Shown here in pieces: positions 9,001 to 17,726 of a stretch of DNA of 64,000 bases (within the stretch, counting starts at the first letter, position 1; each line of letters starts with the position of its first letter). Origin of the DNA: Psychrobacillus faecigallinarum. GTDB taxonomy: Bacteria; Bacillota; Bacilli; Bacillales_A; Planococcaceae. The notes beneath the pieces are model-generated. The model saw only the letters and a list, made by a program, of their open reading frames with translations. It ran no database searches and had not been told where the DNA came from. The stretch is from assembly GCF_014836595.1 (NCBI RefSeq), contig NZ_JACSQO010000007.1, positions 124,001-188,000 of the forward strand. Reading direction: 5' to 3'. Made by a program: the position numbers and the translations under genes.

Positions 9001-10267
9001 AAAAAAACTATTAGAAATGAAGGGCCTATTAAAGAAAAATACTCCTGAAAAACAGCAACCCAAAAAGGAAGTGCTAGATATTGCACTTCCTTTTTATACA
9101 GAGCAATGGGAAAAGGCTGGATTAAAGCTAATAAAAAATGAAAAAGGTTTCTTCTTTTTAAAAGAAACATTTTATCGTAACAAGCATATACATGGAACTA
9201 TTGGCTTGGATAAGCTTGAAGCTGCTATTTCTTTTATGCAGGAAAGATATCCAACTCATCCGCTTACTATTTCTCCAAACAGCTCTTATTGCTTTTATGA
9301 CACGGAAACGACCGGTCTAAAAGGGGCAGGTGTCTTAATTTTTTTGAATGGTATTTTAAAAAAGGCTCCTGGAGGTTATTTATTGTCTCAATACGTGCTA
9401 GCAGACCCAGGACAGGAAGCTGCCTTTCTACTGGCCACTGAGTTTTGGAAAAACACTCAAACTATTATTACTTATAACGGTAAAAGCTTTGATTTGCCCC
9501 AATTAACGACAAGGTGGACAATGAATCGTAACACTTTACCACCCATGAAATCTCATGGACAAATTGACTTAATGCACTCATCTAAAAGAATTTGGAAAGG
9601 TGATTTAGAGCGTTTTAAATTAAAGCAATTAGAAGATAGTAAATTAGGTTTTAGTCGCAAAAATGATATACCTGGTCATTTAGCTCCAATTATTTATTTT
9701 GATGCGGTTAAGCATGGTAACCCAACTAACCTTATGAGAATTTTAAAGCATAACGAATGGGATATCCTATCACTAGCAACGCTATATACTTTATCGGTGG
9801 ATCTACTAAAAGAAACCGAGGTTCAGGAAACTGCAAACACATATACGAATATTGGAAAATGGTTTAAAGATTTAAAGTCTAAGGATGCAAGCAAGGAATG
9901 GTTCCAATTTGTATTGGATCAATTTCCAGAAAGAGAAACAAGCATGGCCTACTACTATATGGGTTTGCATTTAAAAAGGCAAAAACTGATGGATGAAAGT
10001 ATCGAAGCCTTTAAGGAAGCATTAAAAGAAATAAAAGGGAAATATCGTTTAGAAGTTCTGGTAGAACTAGCAAAGCTCTATGAACATCAAAAAAAAGATT
10101 ATGAAAAAGCATTAGAAATGACCCTTGAATGCCTTGAATATTGGAGAGATTCTGAAATAGATTCACATAAAGATTTTAGTAGTCAGCTCCGTAGGCGGGA
10201 AATAAGAATAAAAAAGAAAATAAATATTTCCCGGGAAAGCGCACAACCTAACAAAAAACGCACTTAA
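8990..10267 (+). CDS. mrfB: DnaQ-like exonuclease with TPR tail, MrfB (YprB)
   Basis: Partner nuclease of MrfA, 425 aa. The RNase H-like exonuclease core has exo I at FYDTETTGL (D104, E106), exo II within IITYNGKSFDLPQL, and the late Asp in HNEWDILSLATLY. From about residue 280 the protein consists of TPR-like helical repeats (YYYMGLHLKRQKLMDESIE and EVLVELAKLYEHQKK), likely for protein contact. The ATG lies in the mrfA 3' end with an AGGTGAA SD, consistent with coupled translation. Confidence 0.93.
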   Translation: MSYEKKLLEMKGLLKKNTPEKQQPKKEVLDIALPFYTEQWEKAGLKLIKNEKGFFFLKETFYRNKHIHGTIGLDKLEAAISFMQERYPTHPLTISPNSSYCFYDTETTGLKGAGVLIFLNGILKKAPGGYLLSQYVLADPGQEAAFLLATEFWKNTQTIITYNGKSFDLPQLTTRWTMNRNTLPPMKSHGQIDLMHSSKRIWKGDLERFKLKQLEDSKLGFSRKNDIPGHLAPIIYFDAVKHGNPTNLMRILKHNEWDILSLATLYTLSVDLLKETEVQETANTYTNIGKWFKDLKSKDASKEWFQFVLDQFPERETSMAYYYMGLHLKRQKLMDESIEAFKEALKEIKGKYRLEVLVELAKLYEHQKKDYEKALEMTLECLEYWRDSEIDSHKDFSSQLRRREIRIKKKINISRESAQPNKKRT

Positions 10268-10301
10268 TCGCCCAAAAATACTCCATTATTCGACACCACT
10301 A

Positions 10302-10310
10302 TGCTATAAT
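10302..10310 (+). promoter_or_regulatory. Extended -10 promoter of gpsB
   Basis: TGCTATAAT is a perfect -10 with the extended TGN element; no convincing -35 is seen 17 bp upstream. It is 37 nt before the gpsB ATG, so gpsB can be transcribed independently of mrfAB. Confidence 0.7.
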
Positions 10311-10346
10311 ACGAGTAGCGAATTGTAGACGGAAGGAAGATGCTGC

Positions 10347-10643
10347 ATGGAATTTAAGTTAAAGGCTTCTGATATATTAGAAAAAGAATTTAAAACAGGC
10401 TTAAGAGGCTATAATCAAGAAGAAGTAGATATGTTTTTAGATGATATCATCCAAGATTATGAAGCGTTCGAAAAGAAAGTATCACAGCTGCAATTAGAAA
10501 ATAAGCAACTAAGAGAAGAGTTAGCTGAGGCACCAAAGCGAACAGCTCCGGTCCAACCAGCAGCTGGCGCTACTAATTTTGATATTCTAAAAAGATTATC
10601 TCATTTAGAAAAACATGTGTTTGGCGCAAAATTGTACGAGTAA
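10347..10643 (+). CDS. gpsB: Cell division regulator GpsB
   Basis: Cytosolic, membrane-associated coiled-coil protein of the DivIVA family that coordinates PBP1 and division. The N-terminal membrane-binding domain contains [20 protein letters not shown] (about 15-34), followed by a coiled coil (about 38-62) and a short C-terminal helix. At 98 aa it has the family length. SD GGAAGGA lies upstream. Its known partner PBP1 (ponA) is 5 kb away. In Bacillus subtilis ypsA is adjacent; here ypsA has moved to 49123. Confidence 0.96.
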   Translation: MEFKLKASDILEKEFKTGLRGYNQEEVDMFLDDIIQDYEAFEKKVSQLQLENKQLREELAEAPKRTAPVQPAAGATNFDILKRLSHLEKHVFGAKLYE

Positions 10644-10664
10644 TATTATATTAGTAAAGAATTA

Positions 10665-10693
10665 TTGTATATTCAGCTAACATCGTGTATAAT
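10665..10693 (+). promoter_or_regulatory. SigA promoter of rnpB
   Basis: TTGTAT at 10665-10670, a 17-bp spacer, and a perfect TATAAT at 10688-10693. Transcription would begin near 10700, matching the predicted 5' end of the RNA. Confidence 0.85.
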
Positions 10694-10699
10694 TGGTTT

Positions 10700-11105
10700 A
10701 CCACTTATATATTCGGGCAATCGCTGCAATGCTAGACATTGTAGAGGAAAGTCCATGCTCACACAATTCTGAGATGAATGTAGTGTTCGTGCTTAGTGAA
10801 AAAATAAACTAAGGCAGCCATTTTGGCTGACGGCGGGATGAAGGCCTAAGTCTTCGGATATGGCTGACAATCTCTGAAAGTGCCACAGTGACGGAGCTGT
10901 ATAGGAAACTATACAGGTGGAACGAGGTAAACCCCACGAGTGAGAAACCCAAATTATGGTAGGGGCATTTTCTTGAAGGAATTGAACGGATAGAAAAACA
11001 GACAATAATCTGTAGATAGATGATTGCCATCCACATACGTACGAGGTAATGCACCGTTTGAGTACCGTGGAAACAAAACATGGCTTATTGAGTGTATGAG
11101 TGGCT
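10700..11105 (+). ncRNA. rnpB: RNase P RNA, type B
   Basis: Catalytic RNA that matures tRNA 5' ends. Diagnostic conserved blocks appear in order: TCGCTGCAA, GAGGAAAGTCCATGCTC, GAAAGTGCCACAGTGACG, GGTAAACCCCACGAG with GAGAAACCCAAATT, AGATAGATGATTGCC, GTACGAGGTAATG and ACAAAACATGGCTTA. The P1 helix pairs CCACTTATAT (10701-10710) with the 3' end around 11092-11103. It has its own promoter and terminator. The layout matches the Bacillus type-B RNA. Ends are accurate to a few nucleotides. Confidence 0.97.
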
Positions 11106-11121
11106 ATAATTAATAATACGG

Positions 11122-11152
11122 AAAGCTCTCCAATCACGGAGAGCTTTTCTTT
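11122..11152 (+). terminator. Terminator of rnpB
   Basis: Perfect 10-bp stem (11122-11131 with 11138-11147), 6-nt loop, followed by TTCTTTTCTT. Confidence 0.9.
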
Positions 11153-11388
11153 TCTTAATAGATAAAAAGTATATGCTTATTTATAGTATTTATATAGCTA
11201 TGGGAGTGTTGTACGATTATGGCATGTAAGTGAAATACTATCGTACTTTTGATTCTTTATAATATAATGCAAAATCTTCACTATCCTCACAAATTTTCTA
11301 AAATTGCTTACTACGAGATGTTTACATAGAGTCGATCATAAGATGGTCATCACCGATTATAAGAGAATAGGCATATCCCGAACAGGAG

Positions 11389-13140
11389 ATGCAGGATGAA
11401 AGCGGGTCATTAAAGTTGAACAAAGAGCAACAACCTGAAAGCTTTTCTTCATATCCAAAAAATTTAGTGGAGAAAGTATTTAATTCGACTACTGAGGGTA
11501 TTATGATTACGGATGAAAAAATGCGGATTACGTTAGTAAATGCTGCGTTTGAAAAGGTTACGGGCTATGTTTTGAACGAAGTGCGAGGCGAAACTCCACG
11601 TATACTGAAGTCAGGTAGGCAAGAAAAAACATTTTACGCAACTATGTGGAATGAGTTGAAGCTTAAAGGTACCTGGCAAGGCGAAATATGGAATAAAAGA
11701 AAAAACGGAGAACTTTACCCAGAATATCTAACTATTAATAGCATACAAAACGAGCAAGGGGAAACTACTAATTACTTTGGTGTTTTTTCCGATATTTCCA
11801 TAAAAAAAGTGGTAGAGAAAGAAATGGAAACGTTAACTTTCAGTGATCGCCTAACAAGTTTACCTAATAGATCTTCCTTTAACGAATTATTTTCGCAAAT
11901 AATTACTGAATCTGGTTCTCAGGCAAAGCATGCAATCTTGTTTATAGATTTAGATCGCTTTAAGCAAGTAAACGCCTCACTTGGCAATGAAGTAGGGGAT
12001 ATCATCCTAGTTGAATTTGCTAAACGCATAAAGCAAATTATTAATAAAGACGATATTTTTGCAAGATATGGTGGAGACGAATTTTTGCTTGCTATACAGG
12101 ATATTAAAAATCAAAAAGAAGCCGCCCAATATGCTTCAGAAATTATTAAATCGCTTAGCAAGCCATTCTATTTAGATGATATGGAAATTTATATCACTTC
12201 TAGTATTGGAATTGGATTATACCCTCAAGACAGCGAGGATGTTGACAAGCTTTTACACAAGGCTGACAAGGCAATGTACTTCGCTAAACAAAATGGTAGA
12301 AACCAATATGCTTTTTACTTCGAGGAATTAAAGAGAGATTCAAAGAGGCAATTGTTCCTAGAAGCTGAGTTGAGAAAGGGTATTCAGGCTAAAGATTTTA
12401 ACATCTACTATCAACCGAAAATTTCGCTAGATACAAATGAAATCGTTGGAGTAGAAGCTTTAGTCAGATGGCAAAATGATCAAATTGGAGTCGTATCCCC
12501 TGGAGAATTTATACCTTTAGCAGAGGACACGGGCCTTATCATTCCTTTGAGTGAGCTAATATTTGAAAAAGTATGTTTAGATATTCTTGAATGGAGAACA
12601 CTTGGTTTAAATAACCTTAATGTATCAATAAATATTGCTTCACTCCATTTTCAACAGGATAATTTTATCGAGAGAATAAATGAAATATTGATGCAATATA
12701 ATTGTAGTCCACAGCAGCTTGAATTAGAATTAACAGAGCGTACGATTATGAAGGACTCCGAGAGTATTATAACCAAGCTAATAAAGCTAAAAAATATGGG
12801 TTTTAAAATTTCCATTGATGATTTTGGTACAGGTTACTCTTCACTAAGCTATTTAAACCGATTTCCTTTAAACTATTTAAAAATTGATAGAAGCTTTATA
12901 CAGCATATTACTTCATTAAAGGATAAACAAGCGATCGTAGAATCAATTATATTAATGTCTCATCGCTTGCAATTAAAAGTAATAGCTGAAGGAGTAGAAT
13001 CCAAAGAACAAGTAAAAATCTTAAAAGAAATGAACTGCGATATTATACAAGGATATTATTACAGCAAGCCAGTTCCAAGTAAAGGGCTAATGGATTTTCT
13101 CGAGCTTTGGGAGATCCTTAAGCAAGAAGGGAAGCAATAA
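11389..13140 (+). CDS. PAS-GGDEF-EAL cyclic-di-GMP protein
   Basis: Putative bifunctional c-di-GMP enzyme, 583 aa, with no membrane segment, so a cytosolic sensor. PAS/PAC domain about 27-145; GGDEF intact at 228-232 (RYGGDEF); EAL intact at 356-358 with the downstream catalytic motifs ELTERT, IDDFGTGYSSL, KIDRSFI and VIAEGVES. The inhibitory I-site upstream of GGDEF reads NKDD rather than RxxD, so product inhibition may be absent. The start is uncertain: AGGAG directly abuts ATG 11389, and an in-frame TTG lies at 11416. Its stop overlaps the next ATG (TAATG), suggesting coupling with ypsC. Confidence 0.9.
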   Translation: MQDESGSLKLNKEQQPESFSSYPKNLVEKVFNSTTEGIMITDEKMRITLVNAAFEKVTGYVLNEVRGETPRILKSGRQEKTFYATMWNELKLKGTWQGEIWNKRKNGELYPEYLTINSIQNEQGETTNYFGVFSDISIKKVVEKEMETLTFSDRLTSLPNRSSFNELFSQIITESGSQAKHAILFIDLDRFKQVNASLGNEVGDIILVEFAKRIKQIINKDDIFARYGGDEFLLAIQDIKNQKEAAQYASEIIKSLSKPFYLDDMEIYITSSIGIGLYPQDSEDVDKLLHKADKAMYFAKQNGRNQYAFYFEELKRDSKRQLFLEAELRKGIQAKDFNIYYQPKISLDTNEIVGVEALVRWQNDQIGVVSPGEFIPLAEDTGLIIPLSELIFEKVCLDILEWRTLGLNNLNVSINIASLHFQQDNFIERINEILMQYNCSPQQLELELTERTIMKDSESIITKLIKLKNMGFKISIDDFGTGYSSLSYLNRFPLNYLKIDRSFIQHITSLKDKQAIVESIILMSHRLQLKVIAEGVESKEQVKILKEMNCDIIQGYYYSKPVPSKGLMDFLELWEILKQEGKQ

Positions 13141-14267
13141 TGACAACATTTAAATTAGTAGCAACAGCAGCAATGGGCTTAGAAGCCATCGTTGCTGAAG
13201 AAGTGAAAGCACTAGGATACGAAACAACGACTGAAAATGGAAAAGTATATTTTGAAGGAGACGAGCGGGCAATTGCAAGAGCCAATGTTTGGTTAAGAGT
13301 AGCAGATCGAGTGAAAATCGTCGCAGCTCAGTTTCCAGTAAGAACTTTTGATGAACTTTTTGAACGTACGAAGGCTATTCAATGGGAAAAGTTTCTTCCT
13401 GTGGATGCTGCATTTCCAGTTCAAGGTAAATCCGTCAAATCTACTTTATTCAGTGTTCCAGATTGTCAGGCTATTGTCAAAAAAGCGATTGTAGAAAGAT
13501 TAAAGCTTGCATATAAACGAATTGGATTTCTGGATGAATCAGGTGCAACATATAAGATTGAAATAAGTATACTTAAAGATGTGGCTACAATCACTTTAGA
13601 CACGAGTGGTGCTGGATTGCATAAACGTGGCTACCGACATGGCCAAGGGGAAGCTCCATTAAAGGAAACGTTAGCAGCCGCTTTGGTAAAAGTCTCTAAA
13701 TGGAGCCCAAATCGTCCATTTGTCGATCCATTCTGTGGTTCTGGGACAATTCCAATAGAAGCAGCTATGATTGGCCAAAATATCGCTCCAGGCTTTAATA
13801 GAGATTTTCACAGCGAAGATTGGTCTTGGATGCCTAAAACAATTTGGGATGATGTAAGAAACGAAGCAGAGGATTTAGCTGATTATGATCAAAAATTAGA
13901 GATTATCGGCTCTGATATTGATCATAAGATGATTCAAATCGCAGAACAAAATGCATTTGAGTCAGGATTTGCAGATATAATCAGCTTTAAACAAATGCAG
14001 GCAAGTGACTTTTCCACCAATCTGACGGATGGTGTCATGATTGGTAATCCTCCTTACGGCGAACGTATAGGAGAAATCGAAGAAATTGAAAAAGTTATCA
14101 GCGACCTTGGTCATACAATGGAAACATATCCATCATGGTCGGTATATATGCTTTCTTCTATGGAGAATTTTGAAAATCTGTACGGACGTAAAGCAACTAA
14201 GAAACGTAAATTATTTAATGGATTTATAAGAACAGACTACTATCAGTTCTGGGGTAAACGTTCATAA
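13140..14267 (+). CDS. ypsC: THUMP-domain class I RNA methyltransferase YpsC
   Basis: SAM-dependent methyltransferase, 375 aa, of the RlmL/TrmN-like family, predicted to make N2-methylguanosine or a related base in RNA. The N-terminal ferredoxin-like/THUMP region is about 1-155. The methyltransferase domain starts after HKRGYR and has FVDPFCGSGTIPIEAA (SAM loop), IGSDID (acidic ribose contact) and the catalytic GNPPYGERIG. It is the usual neighbour of gpsB/rnpB in Bacillales; here the GGDEF-EAL gene is inserted upstream and overlaps it by one base. Confidence 0.92.
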   Translation: MTTFKLVATAAMGLEAIVAEEVKALGYETTTENGKVYFEGDERAIARANVWLRVADRVKIVAAQFPVRTFDELFERTKAIQWEKFLPVDAAFPVQGKSVKSTLFSVPDCQAIVKKAIVERLKLAYKRIGFLDESGATYKIEISILKDVATITLDTSGAGLHKRGYRHGQGEAPLKETLAAALVKVSKWSPNRPFVDPFCGSGTIPIEAAMIGQNIAPGFNRDFHSEDWSWMPKTIWDDVRNEAEDLADYDQKLEIIGSDIDHKMIQIAEQNAFESGFADIISFKQMQASDFSTNLTDGVMIGNPPYGERIGEIEEIEKVISDLGHTMETYPSWSVYMLSSMENFENLYGRKATKKRKLFNGFIRTDYYQFWGKRS

Positions 14268-14308
14268 CAGTAGGGGAGACTAGCTCTCCCATGCTGTTAT
14301 ATTATTAT
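14264..14308 (+). terminator. Hairpin after ypsC
   Basis: Complementary arms 14265-14278 and 14284-14299 (GGGGAG with CTCTCC, flanked by TAACAG with CTGTTA), followed by TATTATTATT. The T tract is weak, so read-through into ypvA is possible. Confidence 0.6.
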
Positions 14309-14324
14309 TCAAGGGAGTTAGAAA

Positions 14325-16223
14325 ATGAAGCAGGCTTTGCCATTTAAATTATCAAAAGACCGTTCTTTCTTTGAATCATTAGGAGATTGGATGGGAGACG
14401 TATTATACGATGAATTGCCAGAGAAAGGGTTTGAATGTCGTGATGAACAAATTTTCATGGCATATCAAATCGAAAAAGCATTAAAAGAAAAAAATGTATT
14501 ATTTGCAGAAGCAGGCGTGGGTACAGGTAAAACAATCGCTTACTTACTTCCTGCTATTTCTTATGCAAGATATACTGGAAAACCAGCCTTGATTGCATGC
14601 GCGGATGAAACGCTAATAGAGCAATTGGTAAAAGAGGCCGGAGACATCTTTAAGCTTCAAAATTATTTAGATATAAAAATTGATGTTAGGCTAGCTAAAT
14701 CACGTAGCCAGTACCTATGCCTAAAACGATTGGAAGAAGCGCAAAAGGATAGCGATAACGACTTCTTTATAGAAGAAATTGAAGATGGAGTACCTGATTT
14801 CGTTTATGGCTCGTCTTCTCTTCAAAGTATCTTTCCATTTGGTGAGCGTAGCCAATTCTCAGGAGTAAGTGATGTAGACTGGCAAAAGGTTAACTTTCAT
14901 CCTACTCAACAATGTACTGTCTGTGATTTACGCAATAGATGTGGGCAAACAATTCACCGTCAGCATTACAGAGAATCATCTGATTTAATCATCTGTTCCC
15001 ATGACTTTTTAATGGAACACTTATGGACTAAGGATTCACGTGTTCGAGAAGGACAATTGCCATTTTTACCAGAAGTGTCGATGATTGTATTAGACGAAGG
15101 ACATTTGCTAGAATTCGCAGCTCAAAAAGCGTTAACCTATGAAGTACAAAGTGAAACATTAATTCGATTACTTGAAAGAGTAATGGTCGATGGTGTTCGT
15201 GAAAAGACTTTAAACTTAATGGAAGTTCTCCAAGATACGCATGAGAAAATTTTTAGCGTTTTACGAATCGGCAGCTTTGCGGAAGAAACAGAACGTATGA
15301 AGATTAACAAGTCTTCTGAGCTAATGCAGTTATGTAAGCATGCCATTAAAATTACAGATGATTTACTAGAGGAGTTCGTGTTTGAATCCGAGCTTTTTAC
15401 AATTCCAGAATATGAACTTCGAATGGTAGAGGAATTTTTAGAGCAATATTCATTTTCATTGCGATTATTTACAGAGAAGGGCGATGGGGTTGAGTGGTTA
15501 GAAATAATCGATGGCTACGAAACGCTTATTATCATGCCTAGATTAGTCACAGACATTTTAAATGAAAAGCTATTTTCTACCAAGCTTCCGATCATCTTTT
15601 CATCTGCTACATTATCGATTGAAAAAGATTTTACGTATTTGGCAGATTCGTTAGGAATAGAAAAGTTCCAATCATTCTCAGTGCCATCTCCTTTTGACTA
15701 CGATGAAGTGATGAAAGTTAGAACGCATCATATAAGCCAGGAAGAGAAGGTTAGTGAAGTCGATCATTTATTGAAAGCAAAACAACAAACACTTATTTTG
15801 TTTAAATCAAAAGCTGCGATGGATAAATTTAGGTCCTCCACAAGTACTGATGATATTGCATATGAAGGGGATCGTGAGCTTTCCACAATCGTCAAAGAAT
15901 TTCAAAATGGAGAGTTTTCTACACTTTGCTCTTATCATCTTTGGGAAGGCTTAGATTTGCCTAAAGAAGCATTAACTAGAGTAATTATTTATGATTTGCC
16001 TTTCCCACCGGTAGATCCGTTATTTGATGCCAAACGTTCATTTTCTAATAATCCATTTGAAGAAGTGGAGCTGCCGTTCATGCTGCTTAGACTTCAGCAA
16101 GGAATAGGTCGACTAATTCGTACCTCTGAAGACTACGGTGAAATTCACCTATTGTTGAACGAAGAAGAAGCGCCATTAGAGGGGCGTTTTGTAGGGATTT
16201 TGCCAACACCAATTTCAAATTAA
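14325..16223 (+). CDS. ypvA: DinG/XPD-like ATP-dependent DNA helicase YpvA
   Basis: Superfamily 2 5'-3' helicase, 632 aa. Walker A AEAGVGTGKT (about 61-70) and DEGH in VLDEGHLLEFAA. Between them lie four cysteines: one in QYLCLKRL and three in CTVCDLRNRC, the arrangement that carries a 4Fe-4S cluster in XPD/DinG. Later motifs are SATLSIEKDF, LWEGLDLP and LQQGIGRLIR. Short compared with exonuclease-fused DinG of other Firmicutes; there is no nuclease domain. Role in repair or structured-DNA unwinding is inferred from the family. Good SD GGGAG. Confidence 0.9.
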   Translation: MKQALPFKLSKDRSFFESLGDWMGDVLYDELPEKGFECRDEQIFMAYQIEKALKEKNVLFAEAGVGTGKTIAYLLPAISYARYTGKPALIACADETLIEQLVKEAGDIFKLQNYLDIKIDVRLAKSRSQYLCLKRLEEAQKDSDNDFFIEEIEDGVPDFVYGSSSLQSIFPFGERSQFSGVSDVDWQKVNFHPTQQCTVCDLRNRCGQTIHRQHYRESSDLIICSHDFLMEHLWTKDSRVREGQLPFLPEVSMIVLDEGHLLEFAAQKALTYEVQSETLIRLLERVMVDGVREKTLNLMEVLQDTHEKIFSVLRIGSFAEETERMKINKSSELMQLCKHAIKITDDLLEEFVFESELFTIPEYELRMVEEFLEQYSFSLRLFTEKGDGVEWLEIIDGYETLIIMPRLVTDILNEKLFSTKLPIIFSSATLSIEKDFTYLADSLGIEKFQSFSVPSPFDYDEVMKVRTHHISQEEKVSEVDHLLKAKQQTLILFKSKAAMDKFRSSTSTDDIAYEGDRELSTIVKEFQNGEFSTLCSYHLWEGLDLPKEALTRVIIYDLPFPPVDPLFDAKRSFSNNPFEEVELPFMLLRLQQGIGRLIRTSEDYGEIHLLLNEEEAPLEGRFVGILPTPISN

Positions 16224-16376
16224 TTTTAAATAGCCTTTTTCTTTTAAGTTTGTGGATGTAAACCACTCATTCCTTATGAATTTTAAGGAATTTGTTTGTT
16301 ATACATTGGACGAATATAAAAGGAAAAGGTTTTTTAACGAATCCCTTTAAATTGAATAATATAAATAACAGGGCGT

Positions 16377-16997
16377 ATGTCTCAAGAATTTAAAAAGGTG
16401 GGATTGAGTATACAAAATATGGATGATACAGTTTATTTAAACAAGGACGATATTACTAGTGATTTTCATTATGCTAATACAGAAGAGAAAATGACTGGTC
16501 CATGGTTTGACAATTTAACTTTTTTACAAATGAACCATCCAAAAAATATTCATCAACAAAATGAAGTAGCTAATAAAGACACATCAAAACAGTCATCGGA
16601 AGAATTAAATGAGATAGTAAAAATAAAGCGACCTACGATTATAAGAAGAAAATGTGGTAGATCAATATTGACATCTTCCACTGATTACAAATTTATATTA
16701 ATGGACGCTAAGAAGAGCAAGAAGGATAGCAGCATGCTAAACTGTTTGAAAGTAGCCAGAAGCACACTAGAGCCTTATTATAAACTTTTAAACAATAGCT
16801 ATATCTCTAGCAAACCTAAAGAGAAATATAAAAGAGCTCATCTATTCACCTCTTCACAAACAATGGAATTAGATGATTATAACTACGAACTAGAATTGAT
16901 GGCTTACATGGAATATGAAGATAATCAAACAGACTGGGAAAGAAAACCACATTTATTACTGCAAGATTCATCTGTGTTATTAGACCAACATATATGA
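16377..16997 (+). CDS. Hypothetical protein, 206 aa, unrecognised
   Basis: I do not recognise a family. The product is soluble and charged, with a Lys/Arg-rich centre (KIKRPTIIRRKCGRS) and an acidic, Tyr/Met-rich C-terminus (MELDDYNYELELMAYMEYE). No signal peptide or membrane helix. The ATG has no clear SD, and in-frame GTG/TTG codons follow AAAAAGGTGG, so the start is uncertain. Length and codon pattern support coding. Lineage-specific or sporulation protein are both possible. Confidence 0.5.
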   Translation: MSQEFKKVGLSIQNMDDTVYLNKDDITSDFHYANTEEKMTGPWFDNLTFLQMNHPKNIHQQNEVANKDTSKQSSEELNEIVKIKRPTIIRRKCGRSILTSSTDYKFILMDAKKSKKDSSMLNCLKVARSTLEPYYKLLNNSYISSKPKEKYKRAHLFTSSQTMELDDYNYELELMAYMEYEDNQTDWERKPHLLLQDSSVLLDQHI

Positions 16998-17634
16998 TCT
17001 ATCCTGAATATTACAATTTGTTAGCATGTGTATCTAAAATAAATACTGTAAGTGTAATTATACAGAGAAAAAAAGGCAAATAACCATCCGTGGAACCTGT
17101 TAAAAGTAATATCGAAGTTTTATCTATGGCACCGTAGAAATAGAGAATACTGGAGTTTCAACTCCTTCTAATTTGATGTCTGGGCTTGGTTCATAGAAAC
17201 TAAGCTCATTTTTAAATATATAAACATATAGTAAATTGGGTTGAATAGACTTAATTGGCTTTATCCAGATATGTTTGGTGAAGAGAGGGGAGAGGGACTG
17301 CTTGGTATAATTGTAGCATTATTCAAAAGAGGCTGGGACATAAGTAGATTCATGCTACATAAAAATGCTGTGAGTCGATTCTTGTTACAATCTATAAACA
17401 AAAGAATACTTCATTCTGATTGAATACGTTTTGATAGACATTTATTTAACTGAAGATATCCTCTTTTATAAGTGAAGGTATGTGCAGTTTTCACTTGATA
17501 TCGAAGATAAGTTGGGGTGTTTGGATCGAAGCCGGCAATTCCTAGGGGACAAGCGTAAGGTAGAGACAACAGACTCGAGCAGTGCCCCCAGGAAGGCGTC
17601 CGCTGTAGCAGAAAACACCGACTGTAAGTAGAAA
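16998..17634. other. Gene-poor spacer
   Basis: No convincing gene. A 60-codon frame at 17241-17423 lacks an SD. On the minus strand 17127-17319 is open but without a Met start and ends in a protein-like stretch (SFYEPSPDIKLEGVETPVF), possibly the fossil 3' end of a lost gene. The right half is repeat sequence (separate entry). Confidence 0.55.
17328..17634. repeat. Composite intergenic repeat
   Basis: Begins with AGAGGCTGGGACATAAG, a phrase I know from intergenic repeats of many Bacilli, and continues at about 17517-17620 with a GC-richer block: GGATCGAAGCCGGCAATTCC, then AAGCG, GAGAC, CAGGAAGGCGTCCGCTGTAG and GCAGAAAACACC. The second block has the same layout as the repeat at 26785-26931 (GGCGGCGACT and GCGTCCGCC). 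No ORF and no transposase. Confidence 0.5.
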
Positions 17635-17670
17635 AAGCCCCGGAAATTTACTAAACGGTAAATTTCCAGG
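17635..17670 (-). terminator. Terminator of the ba3 oxidase operon
   Basis: 10-bp stem 17642-17651 with 17658-17667, followed on the minus strand by GGGGCTTTTTC. Confidence 0.8.
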
Positions 17671-17726
17671 ACTCTTGAATTTTTAAGATGGGTTTATCGC
17701 AGCCTCGTAATATTAAGATTTTGAAG

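Noticed and set aside
10793..11137. Minus-strand open frames over the RNase P RNA
   Set aside because: The region is an unmistakable type-B RNase P RNA; the frames have no SD.
17241..17423. 60-codon plus-strand frame
   Set aside because: No SD, runs into a repeat element, no recognisable protein features.
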